NCBI GenBank assembly: GCA_018971725.1
Contig: JAGXAE010000002.1
Coordinates: 1 to 50,925 of the forward strand
DNA length: 50,925 nt
Source of the DNA: Pseudomonadota bacterium
Lineage (GTDB): Bacteria > Pseudomonadota > Alphaproteobacteria > Acetobacterales > Acetobacteraceae
Direction of reading: 5' to 3'
In this document: positions 18,789 to 29,680 of the stretch, piece by piece
Layout: every line of letters starts with the position of its first letter
Position numbering within the stretch: position 1 is the stretch's first letter
The notes under the pieces: generated by a model
What the model was told of the DNA's origin: nothing
Seen by the model: the letters and a program-made list of their open reading frames with translations, nothing else
Databases searched by the model: none
Translations under genes and position numbers: made by a program

Positions 18789-19708
18789 CAGAAATACCCC
18801 TCCTGCTTCTTCTTTTCCATGCTGGCGCCGCCTGCATCCTTGTCGATCACCCGGCCCTGGCGCTCAGAGGTGGTGGTGAGCAATGTTTCCTGGATCACCT
18901 CGGTGATGGAGTGCGCGTTGCTATCCACGGCACCCGAGAGCGGATAGCAGCCTAGCGTGCGGAACCGCACGGATCTCTGCACCGGCACCTCGCCGGGGTT
19001 CAGGCGGAAGCGCTCGTCATCCACCATGATCAAAAGCCCATCGCGCTCCACCACGGGGCGCTCAGCCGCGAAATACAGAGGCACGATGGGGATGTTTTCG
19101 AGGTGGATGTACTGCCAGATATCCAGCTCGGTCCAGTTGGAAATGGGGAACACGCGGATGCTCTCGCCCTTATTCTTGCGGGCGTTATAGAGGCTCCACA
19201 GTTCCGGGCGCTGGCTTTTCGGGTCCCAGCGATGATTGGCGGCACGGAAAGAGAAAATGCGCTCCTTCGCACGGCTCTTTTCCTCATCGCGGCGCGCGCC
19301 GCCAAAAGCCGCGTCGAAGCCGTATTTATCCAGCGCCTGCTTCAGCCCCTCGGTCTTCCACATATCGGTATGAAGCGGGCCATGGTCGAACGGGTTGATG
19401 TTCTTTTCCTTGGCCTCAGGGTTTTGATAAACCAGCAGCTCCATGCCGCTCTCACGCGCCATACGGTCACGCAGCTCGTACATGGCCTTGAACTTCCAGG
19501 TCGTGTCCACATGCAGCAGCGGGAAAGGCGGCGGCGCGGGATAGAAGGCCTTGCGCGCCAGATGCAGCATCACCGCACTGTCCTTGCCAACCGAATATAG
19601 CATCACCGGCTTCTCGGTCTCAGCCACCACTTCACGCATAATATGGATTGATTCAGCCTCTAGACGCTGCAAATGCGTCAAGCTCATCGTCACGTCCGGG
19701 GCTTGCAT
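18788..19708 (-). CDS. cysD: Sulfate adenylyltransferase subunit 2
   Basis: [25 protein letters not shown]-loop; start 19708 (MQAPDV) or 19687 (MSLTHL) preferred over 19771. Confidence 0.94.
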   Translation of the reverse strand: MQAPDVTMSLTHLQRLEAESIHIMREVVAETEKPVMLYSVGKDSAVMLHLARKAFYPAPPPFPLLHVDTTWKFKAMYELRDRMARESGMELLVYQNPEAKEKNINPFDHGPLHTDMWKTEGLKQALDKYGFDAAFGGARRDEEKSRAKERIFSFRAANHRWDPKSQRPELWSLYNARKNKGESIRVFPISNWTELDIWQYIHLENIPIVPLYFAAERPVVERDGLLIMVDDERFRLNPGEVPVQRSVRFRTLGCYPLSGAVDSNAHSITEVIQETLLTTTSERQGRVIDKDAGGASMEKKKQEGYF

Positions 19709-19960
19709 CCCAACTTGTCTCCGTCTCAACATGGCACGTACTTGGCACGTGAAACCAGCGGCGACAAACACAAAAACCTTATATAAATCCGAACGCCGCC
19801 AGACAAAATTTTTACCCCGGAAGCGGCTGCCTCAAATATATTCACCCAAAATCTATAAATCTTATTTTATATATAGGATTAATAGATAAATCATCTGCCG
19901 GCCGGGCTTGGGTTTTGCGGCGGTCTCGTCTATCCGGGATGGCATGCAGGTGAGATTGAT

Positions 19961-20728
19961 ATGAAGGGCGTGCTTGTTACCGGCGGAGGCAAGCGGCTTG
20001 GCGCCGCCATTGCCCGCCATCTTGGCGCCAAGGGGCGGCATGTGTTCGTGCATCACCACGGCTCCTCCGATGGCGCGCGCCAAGTGGTAGCAGACATCAT
20101 GGCGGCAGGCGGAGAGGCAAGTTCCGTCCAGGCCGATCTGGGCGATGCCGCGGCAGTGGCAAGGCTTTATGCGGAATGCGAGGCGATATGCCCGGTCGAA
20201 CTCCTGGTCAACAACGCTTCGAGTTTTGTCTATGACACCGCCGCAAGCGCCACCGCCGAGACGCTGGATGCGCATATGCGGGTAAATCTGTTCGCGCCGG
20301 TGCTGCTGACGCAGAAATTGCACGCCGCACTTACCGCGCGCGGGGCACAAGGCGTGGCCATCAACATTGTGGATAACAAGGTGTTCGGGCTGAACCCGGA
20401 TTATTTCTCCTACACCTTAACCAAGGTCGCCTTGCAGGGAATGATCCAGATGCAGGCGATGGCGATGGCCCCCACCCTGCGCGTGGCCGGCATCGCACCC
20501 GGGATCACGCTGATCAGCGGCTTGCAGACGGAGGCGGAGTTTGATCGCAGCCACCGCAACAACCCGATGGGCATGGGCTGCACGCCGGAACAGATTCTAA
20601 ACGCCGTGGATTTCATCCTGGCCAGCCCCGCCTATCATGGACAGACCATGGTGATCGATGGCGGGCAGGTGCTCCAGCGCCGCCCGCGCGACGTGGTGTT
20701 TCTGGAAAAGGGCAAACCCGCGCCCTGA
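19961..20728 (+). CDS. SDR family oxidoreductase (pteridine reductase/FolM-like)
   Basis: VLVTGGGKRLGAAIARHLGAKG, LLVNNASSF, YTLTKVALQG. Confidence 0.82.
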   Translation: MKGVLVTGGGKRLGAAIARHLGAKGRHVFVHHHGSSDGARQVVADIMAAGGEASSVQADLGDAAAVARLYAECEAICPVELLVNNASSFVYDTAASATAETLDAHMRVNLFAPVLLTQKLHAALTARGAQGVAINIVDNKVFGLNPDYFSYTLTKVALQGMIQMQAMAMAPTLRVAGIAPGITLISGLQTEAEFDRSHRNNPMGMGCTPEQILNAVDFILASPAYHGQTMVIDGGQVLQRRPRDVVFLEKGKPAP

Positions 20729-20785
20729 GCCTAATTATTTCCGTTGGAGCCGATGTGGCACTTCCAACAAAAGTCCAACGCCCAT

Positions 20786-21292
20786 TCAGACGGAGGACAG
20801 CAGGTAATCCTCTCCAGCATATTGGTGCGGGCGGTCAATGCCCGCATGGTCGCCAATAAAGGCGGCCCACGCCCCGCCGGGGCGCCAGATTTTCGCCATG
20901 TCGGCAAAGGCTGTTTGGTAATCCCACCCCAGCACCTCCCGCCTGTACCGGTAGAAAAAGGCGGAAACCCTCGCATTCATAATGCAATGCACGTAAAGCG
21001 GTACGTCCTCCACTACCTTCAAAACGGCCAGGAAGCGGTTGAAATCCTCCTCCCGTGGCTCCTCGAACGAGACGGGGATATGGATGTAGCACATGCCCAG
21101 CGCCGCCACGGTTCCGGCCTCGTCCGTCAGGGCCAGCCTATGAGTATGCAGACCGAGATTGACCACATACCCAACGCCCAAAGCCGCGATTCGCAAAAGC
21201 TGCGCCTCGCTGGGCTGACCGGAGGTGACAGTCCGCTCGTCCAGCCGGAGCCAGTTGATGATGTCCCGCGGGTCCGACAAATTTCGATCCAT
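20786..21292 (-). CDS. Atypical protein tyrosine phosphatase-like protein
   Basis: TVTSGQPSEAQLLRIAALGVGYVVNL...VPLYVHCIMNARVSAFFYRYRRE; phosphatase loop reads HC-X4-R; start 21292 (MDRNLSD) or 21319. Confidence 0.7.
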   Translation of the reverse strand: MDRNLSDPRDIINWLRLDERTVTSGQPSEAQLLRIAALGVGYVVNLGLHTHRLALTDEAGTVAALGMCYIHIPVSFEEPREEDFNRFLAVLKVVEDVPLYVHCIMNARVSAFFYRYRREVLGWDYQTAFADMAKIWRPGGAWAAFIGDHAGIDRPHQYAGEDYLLSSV

Positions 21293-21398
21293 TGCCGTAA
21301 TATGGTTCACACCCGGCAAACGGCAAGCGGTCCCGGCGTTGCGGGCGCGGTATTTCGCGGCTAATCAGGCCGGGTCAGTTTCTCAAGGGTTATTCAGC

Positions 21399-22658
21399 TT
21401 GCAGAACCGCCTATATCGCCTCGGCGTCCTCGCCTCTCTCGCCTTGCTCGCCGGTTGCGGCGCCGCCAATACACTCGGCCATCAGATTCTCGGGCTGAAT
21501 ACCGGCGGCAGCGACACATCCGGCGCCGTGCCCTCCGTGTTCGGCTATGCTGTGGCGGATGAACCGCAGGCGGCGCTGGTCGGGCGGGATATCCTGAACC
21601 GTGGCGGCAACGCCGTGGATGCCGCGGCGGCGGAGGGTTTTGCCCAGGCGGTGACCTTGCCTTCGCGCGGCGGCCTTGGCGGCGGCGGCGCCTGCCTGAT
21701 CAAGATGCCCAATGCCGATGGCAAAATGCAGCCGCCAGTAATGCTGGAATTCCCGGCCGGAGCTCCGGCTGCCAATGAGGGAGACCGCCCCGCCGCAGTG
21801 CCACTGCTGGCGCGCGGGCTGCTTGCCATGCAGGCGCGCTATGGGCAGTTGCCGCAATCGGCCGTGATTGTGCCGGCGGAGCGCCTGGCCGGCGGAGCGC
21901 AGATCTCACAGCCATTGGAATCCGATCTGCAAGTTGTGGGCAACGCCCTGCTGGCGGACCCGCAAGCCGCCGCCATATTTGCTCCGGGCGGGCAAATGCT
22001 GGCGGAAGGTGCCACCTTCCAGCAGCCTGACCTTGCCACCACGCTTGAAAACCTGCGCGCAAACGGTGTCAGCGGGCTTTATGCCGGAACCAGCGCCGCG
22101 CAGTTCGCGCAAGCTGCGGATGCGGCCGGCGGCGGGTTGACGGCGCAAGACCTGCTCGACGCCACGCCGAAATATGGCATGCCGGAAACCACCCAGCAGA
22201 ACGGTTATGCCGTGGCCAGCCTGCCGGCGGCCACCGCCGGCACCGGCGAGGCACTACCCGCCTCCGCCAGCTTCATGACGCTGGACAAAAATGGCGGCGC
22301 GGTGATCTGCGTGACCTCGATGAACAATCTGTTCGGCACCGGGCGCATTGCCCCCGGCACGGGCGTGCTACTGGCGGCATCGCCGCGCACCAACCCCACC
22401 CCGAACTTGGCCGCTGCCATGGCTTATACCACCGGCAGCTACGCCTTCCGCGCCGCCGCCACCGGCACCGGGCAGAATGAGGCGGATGAGGCGGCACGGA
22501 TCGGCCTCGCCAATGCGCTAACCGGCCAGAACGAGCCGGTTCCCGAACCGGGCCGGGCGAATATCATCTCCTGCCCCGGCAATGTGCCGGGCGGCGAGGC
22601 CAGCTGCCGCGCCAGCGCCGCACCCGATGGAAACGGCCTTGCCATCGGCGGGCGGTAG
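21399..22658 (+). CDS. Gamma-glutamyltranspeptidase-like lipoprotein, apparently catalytically degenerate
   Basis: TTG start at 21399 gives a lipobox signal (LGVLASLALLAGCG); NRGGNAVDAAAAEGFAQAVTLPSRGGLGGGGACLI and LFGTGRIAPGTGVLL are GGT-like. Confidence 0.7.
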   Translation: MQNRLYRLGVLASLALLAGCGAANTLGHQILGLNTGGSDTSGAVPSVFGYAVADEPQAALVGRDILNRGGNAVDAAAAEGFAQAVTLPSRGGLGGGGACLIKMPNADGKMQPPVMLEFPAGAPAANEGDRPAAVPLLARGLLAMQARYGQLPQSAVIVPAERLAGGAQISQPLESDLQVVGNALLADPQAAAIFAPGGQMLAEGATFQQPDLATTLENLRANGVSGLYAGTSAAQFAQAADAAGGGLTAQDLLDATPKYGMPETTQQNGYAVASLPAATAGTGEALPASASFMTLDKNGGAVICVTSMNNLFGTGRIAPGTGVLLAASPRTNPTPNLAAAMAYTTGSYAFRAAATGTGQNEADEAARIGLANALTGQNEPVPEPGRANIISCPGNVPGGEASCRASAAPDGNGLAIGGR

Positions 22659-22667
22659 CACGGCACC

Positions 22668-23822
22668 ATGAAAATCGGCGCCGGGCGGGTGGTGCCGCCC
22701 TTCCGGGTGATGGATGTGGCCCGGGCAGCCAATGAACGGGCCGCCAACTTGCCGCCGGGCGCTCCCAAAATCCTGCGCATGGAAGTCGGCCAGCCCGGCA
22801 CCGGCCTGCCGCACGGGGCAAAACTCGCCGTGCAGGCGGCGCTGCAATCCGGCGACGCGCTGGGTTATACCGAGGCGCTGGGCCGTCCGTCGCTGCGGGC
22901 GCGCATCGCCCGGCACATGGAAGATTGGTACGGCGTGAAAATCCCCGCTGCCCGCATCGCCGTGACGCTCGGGGCCTCAGGGGCGTTTTCCCTGGCCTTT
23001 CTCGCGAGCTTCGATCAGGGCGACAAGGTGGCGCTGGCAGCCCCTTATTATCCGCCTTACGTGAACACGCTCACCGCGCTGGGCATGCGGCCCGTGGTTA
23101 TGCCCTGCGGGATCGAGACCGGGTTTCAGCCGACGACTGAGATGCTGGACGCCTTGCCGGAAAAACCGGCGGGGTTGATTATCGCCAGCCCGGCCAATCC
23201 AACCGGCTCCATGCTGGCCCCGGCGGAGCTGGAGGCGCTGTGCCGCTATTGCGATGAAAACGGCATCAGGCTGATCTCGGACGAGATTTACCACGGCCTC
23301 ACCTACGGCAAGCCCCAGGCCAGCGCGGCGCAGTTCTCGGCCAGCGCCGTCGTGGTGAACTCTTTTTCCAAATATTTCTCCATGACCGGCTGGCGCGTGG
23401 GCTGGATGGCGCTGCCGGAGGACATGGTGCGGGTGACCGAGCGCCTGGCGCAGAACATGTTCATCTGCCCGCCGCATATCGCGCAGATCGCGGCAGAGGC
23501 GGCGTTTACCTGCCGGGACGAGTTGGAAGCCAACCGTGCCACCTATCAAGCCGCGCGGAGCATTCTTACAACCGGGCTGCGCGAGGCGGGCTATTCCACC
23601 TTCGCCCCGCCGGACGGTGCCTTTTACGTTTATGCCGATGTCAGCAGCCGGGCGGAGGACAGCGCTCTGTTCTGCGACCAGCTTCTAGCCAGCCATAACA
23701 TTGCCGCCACGCCGGGGCTGGATTTCGACGCGGAGCGGGGCGGGCGCTATGTGCGGTTCAGCTATTGCGCTCCTTTGGCGGACATCGAAGACGCGGTGGC
23801 GCGACTCAAACAACCCGGCTGA
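22668..23822 (+). CDS. PLP-dependent aminotransferase class I/II
   Basis: ASPANPTGSMLAPAEL, SDEIYHGLTYG, VVNSFSKYFSMTGWRVGWM (PLP lysine). Confidence 0.9.
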   Translation: MKIGAGRVVPPFRVMDVARAANERAANLPPGAPKILRMEVGQPGTGLPHGAKLAVQAALQSGDALGYTEALGRPSLRARIARHMEDWYGVKIPAARIAVTLGASGAFSLAFLASFDQGDKVALAAPYYPPYVNTLTALGMRPVVMPCGIETGFQPTTEMLDALPEKPAGLIIASPANPTGSMLAPAELEALCRYCDENGIRLISDEIYHGLTYGKPQASAAQFSASAVVVNSFSKYFSMTGWRVGWMALPEDMVRVTERLAQNMFICPPHIAQIAAEAAFTCRDELEANRATYQAARSILTTGLREAGYSTFAPPDGAFYVYADVSSRAEDSALFCDQLLASHNIAATPGLDFDAERGGRYVRFSYCAPLADIEDAVARLKQPG

Positions 23823-23923
23823 GTTTATTTACTCACGAGTAAGTGGGGGCTTTCCAGCGCCGGTAACATCCCATATCAAGGCTCAGCCCCCAATCGCGGG
23901 CCTGTTCACGAGGTATTGCAAAC

Positions 23924-24673
23924 ATGAAGTTACTTGTCGCGGTGAAGCGGGTGGTTGATTATAACGTCAAGGTTCGGGTGAAGTCGGACAAATCTGGCGT
24001 TGAGACCGCCGGCGTGAAGATGTCGATGAACCCGTTTGATGAGATCGCGGTTGAGGAAGCCGTCCGCCTCAAGGAAAAGGGCGTGGCGAGCGAGATCATC
24101 GCCATTTCCATTGGCGTGACACAGTCGCAGGAGACCATCCGCACCGCGCTCGCCATGGGTGCCGACCGCGGCATTCTTGTGGAAACCGATCTGGCGGTGG
24201 AACCGCTGGCGGTGGCCAAAATCCTGAAGGAAATGGCGCTGAAGGAAGATGTGGGTGCGGTAATCCTCGGCAAGCAGGCGATTGATGACGACATGAACGC
24301 CACCGGCCAGATGCTCGCCGCGCTGCTGGGCTGGCCGCAAGGCACCTTCGCTTCCAAGGTGGAGATCGCCGAAGGTGCGGCCACTGTCACCCGCGAGGTG
24401 GATGGCGGGCTGGAGACGGTGAAGCTGGCGCTGCCCGCCGTGATCACCGCTGATCTGCGCCTGAACGAACCGCGCTACGCCTCGCTGCCCAACATCATGA
24501 AGGCGCGCAAGAAGGCGATCGAAACGATGAAACCCGCCGATCTGAACGTGGATGTCACGCCGCGTTTGACCACGATCAATGTCAGCGAGCCGCCGGTCCG
24601 CAAATCTGGCATCAAGGTGCCGGATGTGGCCACCCTGGTGGACAAGCTGCGCAACGAAGCGAAGGTGATTTGA
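23924..24673 (+). CDS. etfB: Electron transfer flavoprotein subunit beta
   Basis: [63 protein letters not shown]. Confidence 0.95.
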   Translation: MKLLVAVKRVVDYNVKVRVKSDKSGVETAGVKMSMNPFDEIAVEEAVRLKEKGVASEIIAISIGVTQSQETIRTALAMGADRGILVETDLAVEPLAVAKILKEMALKEDVGAVILGKQAIDDDMNATGQMLAALLGWPQGTFASKVEIAEGAATVTREVDGGLETVKLALPAVITADLRLNEPRYASLPNIMKARKKAIETMKPADLNVDVTPRLTTINVSEPPVRKSGIKVPDVATLVDKLRNEAKVI

Positions 24674-24675
24674 CC

Positions 24676-25605
24676 ATGGCCGTTCTGGTTGTTCTGGATT
24701 TCGACGCCGAGGGCATCAAGCAGCCGTCGCGCTCCGCCATCGCCGCCGCGGCAAAACTGGGCGAAGTGCACGCGCTGGTGGCTGGCCAGGGTATTGGCAA
24801 CGTGGCGAAAGCCGCCTGCAAACTCTCCAACGTGGCGAAAGTGCTGGTGGCGGATGACGCCGCTTATGCGCACCATCTGGCCGAGCCGATGGCGGCGCTG
24901 ATCGTCTCGCTCGCGGGCAATTACAGCCACATTCTCCAGGCCGCCACGGCCTCGGGCAAGAACGTGCTGCCGCGCGTAGCGGCAATGCTGGATGTGCAGC
25001 CGATCTCCGATATCTCGGAGGTGGTGGATGCCGACACCTTCGTCCGCCCGATTTATGCGGGCAACGCGCTGGCTACGGTGAAATCCGCCGATGCGAAAAA
25101 GGTGCTCACCGTGCGCGCCGCCTCCTTCGACCCGGTGCCCGCCGAGGGCGGTTCAGCCGCCACGGAAAATGTGGCCGCCGCCGCGAATGGCGGCAAGTCC
25201 AGCTATGTGGGCGAGGAACTCTCCAAATCCGAGCGCCCCGAGCTTACCGCGGCGCGGGTGGTTATCTCCGGCGGGCGCGGCATGCAAAACAGCGAGAACT
25301 TCACCAAGCTGATCGAGCCGGTCGCGGACAAATTAGGAGCAGCGGTCGGCGCCTCCCGCGCCGCCGTGGACGCTGGCTATGTGCCGAACGATTACCAGGT
25401 CGGCCAGACCGGCAAGATCGTCGCACCCGAGTTGTACATCGCGGTCGGCATCTCCGGCGCCATCCAGCATCTGGCTGGCATGAAGGACAGCAAGGTTATT
25501 GTCGCCATCAATAAAGATGAAGACGCCCCAATCTTCCAGGTCGCCGATTACGGACTCGTCGGAGACCTGTTCACCGTGCTGCCAGAATTGGAAAAGGCTC
25601 TCTAA
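24676..25605 (+). CDS. etfA: Electron transfer flavoprotein subunit alpha
   Basis: [80 protein letters not shown]. Confidence 0.96.
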   Translation: MAVLVVLDFDAEGIKQPSRSAIAAAAKLGEVHALVAGQGIGNVAKAACKLSNVAKVLVADDAAYAHHLAEPMAALIVSLAGNYSHILQAATASGKNVLPRVAAMLDVQPISDISEVVDADTFVRPIYAGNALATVKSADAKKVLTVRAASFDPVPAEGGSAATENVAAAANGGKSSYVGEELSKSERPELTAARVVISGGRGMQNSENFTKLIEPVADKLGAAVGASRAAVDAGYVPNDYQVGQTGKIVAPELYIAVGISGAIQHLAGMKDSKVIVAINKDEDAPIFQVADYGLVGDLFTVLPELEKAL

Positions 25606-25636
25606 ATCATGAAATTGTCGAGCGAATGGTGCAACC

Positions 25637-26551
25637 ATGAGTGAGACTGCGCGCGGGGATGGTGGGGCGGCCGCGCGCCAAATAAAAATCATCGGAATCA
25701 TCGGCGCGGGGTTGATGGGAAATGGCATCGCCCATGCCGCGCTGATTTCCGGTTTTGATGTCATCCTCGTGGATGCGTTCGAGGCAGCTTTGGCCAAGGG
25801 CCTGGCAACCATGGAAAAGAACATGGACCGCCAGGTGGCCAAAGGCAGCCTCACGGCAGAGAACAAGGCGGCGGCCCTTGGCCGCCTCACCTCCTCCACC
25901 GATTACCATGCGCTGAAAAACGCCGACCTCGTTATAGAGGCCGTGCCGGAAAAGCTGGAGATCAAAGAGAGCATCTATAAAGAACTCAAAGACGTGCTGG
26001 CGCCAGAGACGATCCTGGCCTCCAACACATCTTCTCTCTCTATCACCAAACTCGCGGCACTTTCCGGCCGGCCAGATAAATTCATCGGGCTGCATTTCTT
26101 CAACCCGGTGCCGATGATGAAACTGGTGGAGATCATTCGTGGCCTCGCCACCTCGGATGAGACGTATCAAACCGCCGAAACCCTCGCGGAGAAGCTCAAC
26201 AAAACCGCTGCCACCGCGCAGGACGCACCTGGCTTCATCGTCAACCGCCTGCTCTGCCCGATGCTGAACGAGGCGATCTTCGCTTTGGGAGAAGGCGTCG
26301 CGGATGCGGCGTCTATAGACGATGCGATGAAACTTGGCGCCAATCACCCGATGGGCCCGCTCACACTCGCGGATTTCATAGGGCTGGACACGCTGCTTTC
26401 CATCATGCGGGTGCTGCATGAGGAACTGGGCGAGGACAAATACCGCCCCGCGCCCTTGCTGGTGAAATACGTGAATGCGGGCTGGCTGGGGCGCAAATCC
26501 GGCCGGGGCTTTTACGATTATAGTGCAAACCCGCCGAAGCCGGCGCGCTAA
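25637..26551 (+). CDS. 3-hydroxybutyryl-CoA dehydrogenase
   Basis: [52 protein letters not shown]. Confidence 0.93.
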   Translation: MSETARGDGGAAARQIKIIGIIGAGLMGNGIAHAALISGFDVILVDAFEAALAKGLATMEKNMDRQVAKGSLTAENKAAALGRLTSSTDYHALKNADLVIEAVPEKLEIKESIYKELKDVLAPETILASNTSSLSITKLAALSGRPDKFIGLHFFNPVPMMKLVEIIRGLATSDETYQTAETLAEKLNKTAATAQDAPGFIVNRLLCPMLNEAIFALGEGVADAASIDDAMKLGANHPMGPLTLADFIGLDTLLSIMRVLHEELGEDKYRPAPLLVKYVNAGWLGRKSGRGFYDYSANPPKPAR

Positions 26552-28095
26552 TCCAGCACAGCGCCAGCTTCCCGCGGCCCAAGTGCCGCTTTGCGTTGCG
26601 GGCCACGCATCAGCAGCAGGCATAAAGCCGCCGGCAAAGTGGCGAGAAACATGAATTTATAATCGTCCATGTAGGCGATAATCTGCGCCTGCGTCGTCAC
26701 CATGGAATCAAGCCGTGCCGCACCGCCTTGGGTGGCCGGATTCCAATACCGGCTAACCGTCCCGCCCACCTGCAACGCGCGCGAAAATGGCGTGATATGC
26801 GTCATCAGATTGGCATGCATGTAAATGGTCATGTGGTCGAGCAAGGCCGTGGTCACGGAAATGCCAATGGCACTGCCAACATTGCGCAACAAGCTGAGCA
26901 GCGCCGTGCCCTGGGTGCGCAAAACGGGCTCCAACGTGTAGAATGCCACCACCTGCAACGGCACGAACACAAAGCCGAGCCCCGCCCCCTGCACCACAAT
27001 GGTCAGCACCATGTAGTCCTCGCCGGTCGCGGGCGTCCAACCTTCCTGCATATAAAGCGAGAGCCCCAGCAGCATATAGCCAAACAACATCAACAGCCTT
27101 GGGTCGATGCGATTGGTCAGACGCCCTGCGACCATCATGGCGAACATGGTGCCAAAACCGCGCGGCGCCATCACCAGCCCCGCCGTCGCCACCGGATAAT
27201 TGTCGAGATTTTCCAGATACGGCGCCAGCAGCGCAGAGGACGCCAGTAGCACCATGCCAACCAGGAACATGGTGATCAGGCCCGCGACAAAATTACGATC
27301 GAAGAAAATCTCACGTGGAATGAAGGTTCTCTGCGCGGTGAACATATGCACGAGGAAAAGATAGAACCCGACCCCCGCCAGCACGAAGGCGGCGATTATG
27401 GTGTTGGAACTCAGCCAGTCGAGCTGCTCACCCCGGTCCAGCGCCAATTGCAGCGCCCCCAGCCCGAGTGACAGCACGGCAAAGCCCGTCCAGTCGAACC
27501 TGCTTGCCTCACGCTGCTTGCCCCCCGGCATCAACGCCGCCAGCCCCAGCACCGCTGCAATGCCGAACGGCAAATTCACAAAGAACACATAGCGCCAGTT
27601 GAAATCATCGGTGAGGTAGCCGCCCAGGGTTGGCCCCAAAATCGGCCCCACCATCACCCCCATGCCCCAGATGGCCATAGCCGCTCCACGTTGCTCGGCC
27701 GGGTAGATGTCCAGCATCGTCGATTGCGAAAGCGGCACCAGCGCCGCGCCAAACGCACCTTGCAACAGCCGGTAGAGCACCATTTCGGTCAAGCTCTGTG
27801 CAATGCCGCACAGCATGGAAGTGACCGTGAACCCCACCAGGCAGGTGATGAAAAGCTGCTTGGTGCCAAACCGCGCCGCCAGCCAGCCCACAGGCGCGGT
27901 CATGATCGCGGCGGTCACCACATAGGAGGTCAGCACCCAGGTGATCTGATCGTAAGAGGCCGAAAGCGAGCCTTGCATGTAAGGCAGCGCGACATTGGCA
28001 ATGGTGGAATCCAGCGCCTGCATCAGCGTCGCGATCATCAGGCAGACGGTGATGATGCCCCTGTTCGGAACCTCCGTGGTGACGCCTTCGGCCAT
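26548..28095 (-). CDS. MFS multidrug transporter, DHA2/EmrB type
   Basis: 14-TM pattern; [50 protein letters not shown]. Confidence 0.92.
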   Translation of the reverse strand: MAEGVTTEVPNRGIITVCLMIATLMQALDSTIANVALPYMQGSLSASYDQITWVLTSYVVTAAIMTAPVGWLAARFGTKQLFITCLVGFTVTSMLCGIAQSLTEMVLYRLLQGAFGAALVPLSQSTMLDIYPAEQRGAAMAIWGMGVMVGPILGPTLGGYLTDDFNWRYVFFVNLPFGIAAVLGLAALMPGGKQREASRFDWTGFAVLSLGLGALQLALDRGEQLDWLSSNTIIAAFVLAGVGFYLFLVHMFTAQRTFIPREIFFDRNFVAGLITMFLVGMVLLASSALLAPYLENLDNYPVATAGLVMAPRGFGTMFAMMVAGRLTNRIDPRLLMLFGYMLLGLSLYMQEGWTPATGEDYMVLTIVVQGAGLGFVFVPLQVVAFYTLEPVLRTQGTALLSLLRNVGSAIGISVTTALLDHMTIYMHANLMTHITPFSRALQVGGTVSRYWNPATQGGAARLDSMVTTQAQIIAYMDDYKFMFLATLPAALCLLLMRGPQRKAALGPREAGAVLD

Positions 28096-29198
28096 CAGAA
28101 CAGATCCGAAAGATGCCGCTTATGATGCGTGTCGATGGAGATTTCCGTGCTCATCCCGGCCCGCAACGGCAGGTCCTTCGGCCCGGAGATGATCTTGATC
28201 CGCAACGGAATACGCTGCACCACCTTCACCCAGTTGCCGGAGGAATTCTGCGCTGGCAGAACCGAGAATTCGGAACCCGAAACCGGCGCGATGCTTTCCA
28301 CCTCGCCCTTCCAGTTCTGACCGGGATAAGCATCCACCGAAATGTTCACGCTCTGGCCGGGGCGCACCCAGGTCAACTGGTCCTCCTTCGGCTGGGCGGT
28401 GACATAAACATCAGTGTCGGAGACCAGGCCAAAAGCGGCGGTGCCCGCGGCCAGCATCATCCCGGGCTGCAACTGCTCAACCTCTGTGACTGTGCCCGAG
28501 AAAGGCGCTCGCACAACGCTATGGCGCTGGTTCAGCAACGCCTGGTTAAGAGCGGCCAAGGCGTTCAGATATTCCGGCGTCTGCGCCGGGTCGATATCCG
28601 GGTTGCCGTTCAGTTTCACCAATTGCTGCCCCGCAGCCGCCTGCATCTGCTGCAACTTCGCCTGGTCGCCCTGAAGGGCGAAACGGGCATCATCATATTG
28701 CGCCCTGGTGGCACCGCCCGTGTTCACCACGGCGGCATAACGGGCCAGATCAGCCTTATCTTTCTCCACAAGCGCTTGTTGCTCGGCAATCTGCGCCTGG
28801 GCCATCTTATAGCCGTGCTTGGCGGCATCGATGTCCTGCACCGCCTGGGCAAGCTTGGCACGGGCGGAATCCACCGCAATGGCAAAACCGTGCTGGCCCA
28901 GCGCGAAAAGCGGCTGCCCAGCCGTAACATGCTGATTATCCTGGACATAAACCGTGCCGACTAACCCACTCACATCGGTGGAAAGCGAAACCTTTGCTGC
29001 ATCCACGTAGGAATCGTCAGTGTAAACATACCGCCCGCCGAACAGCCAGTAGAGCAAGCACGCCAGCGCCACCAGCACCACCCCGCCGAGCATAAGCACC
29101 GCCCTGAGCGGGGATTTACGGCGGGCTGGTGCGGCAGCCGTGCTGGCGGCAGGGCGTTGCCCCGCCTGCTCCCGCGCCAGGGTATTGGATTGGGACAT
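28095..29198 (-). CDS. HlyD/EmrA-type periplasmic adaptor
   Basis: N-terminal TM; YVDAAKVSLSTDVSGLVGTVYVQDNQHVTAGQPLF; VVRAPFSGTVTEVEQLQPGMML. Confidence 0.92.
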   Translation of the reverse strand: MSQSNTLAREQAGQRPAASTAAAPARRKSPLRAVLMLGGVVLVALACLLYWLFGGRYVYTDDSYVDAAKVSLSTDVSGLVGTVYVQDNQHVTAGQPLFALGQHGFAIAVDSARAKLAQAVQDIDAAKHGYKMAQAQIAEQQALVEKDKADLARYAAVVNTGGATRAQYDDARFALQGDQAKLQQMQAAAGQQLVKLNGNPDIDPAQTPEYLNALAALNQALLNQRHSVVRAPFSGTVTEVEQLQPGMMLAAGTAAFGLVSDTDVYVTAQPKEDQLTWVRPGQSVNISVDAYPGQNWKGEVESIAPVSGSEFSVLPAQNSSGNWVKVVQRIPLRIKIISGPKDLPLRAGMSTEISIDTHHKRHLSDLF

Positions 29199-29680
29199 CA
29201 GCTGTTCTCCTGGAGTTTTTCATGGCAGCCCTTGGGCAAAGCCGCCCCGGCGCCACGCAGCAGATTGGCTTTCATGAGCTTCAGTGCCTCCATCACCACA
29301 TCACGGTCGGCATTGGTCAGGCCCGCAGTGATGAAGGCGGTAATTTCCTGGCGCTGGCGGTCAATCTCTTCCAGATAGGGCGCGGCCTCGGGCAGCAGAT
29401 GCAGGCGCCATATGCGCCTATCCTGGGCATCGGCCCGGCGCTCGATCAACCCGGCCTTCTGCAACCGGTCCACCAGCCGGGCGGCGGTGATCGGCTCAAC
29501 CTCCAGCAAATCCGCAAGCTCCTTCTGGGTCAGGCCCGGATTGAAAAAGACCTGCTTCAGAATGCCCCATTGCGCACGCGTCATCCCATGCTGGCGGGCC
29601 CTGCGGTCGGCTTCCACACGGGTAAGCCGGGACACCACCATCATCAGGATCAACAGATCATGTTCGTAATCCATTCCCAT
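29198..29680 (-). CDS. MarR family transcriptional regulator
   Basis: GMTRAQWGILKQVFFNPGLTQKELADLLEVEPITAARLVDRLQKAGLIERRADAQDRRIWRL. Confidence 0.92.
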   Translation of the reverse strand: MGMDYEHDLLILMMVVSRLTRVEADRRARQHGMTRAQWGILKQVFFNPGLTQKELADLLEVEPITAARLVDRLQKAGLIERRADAQDRRIWRLHLLPEAAPYLEEIDRQRQEITAFITAGLTNADRDVVMEALKLMKANLLRGAGAALPKGCHEKLQENS

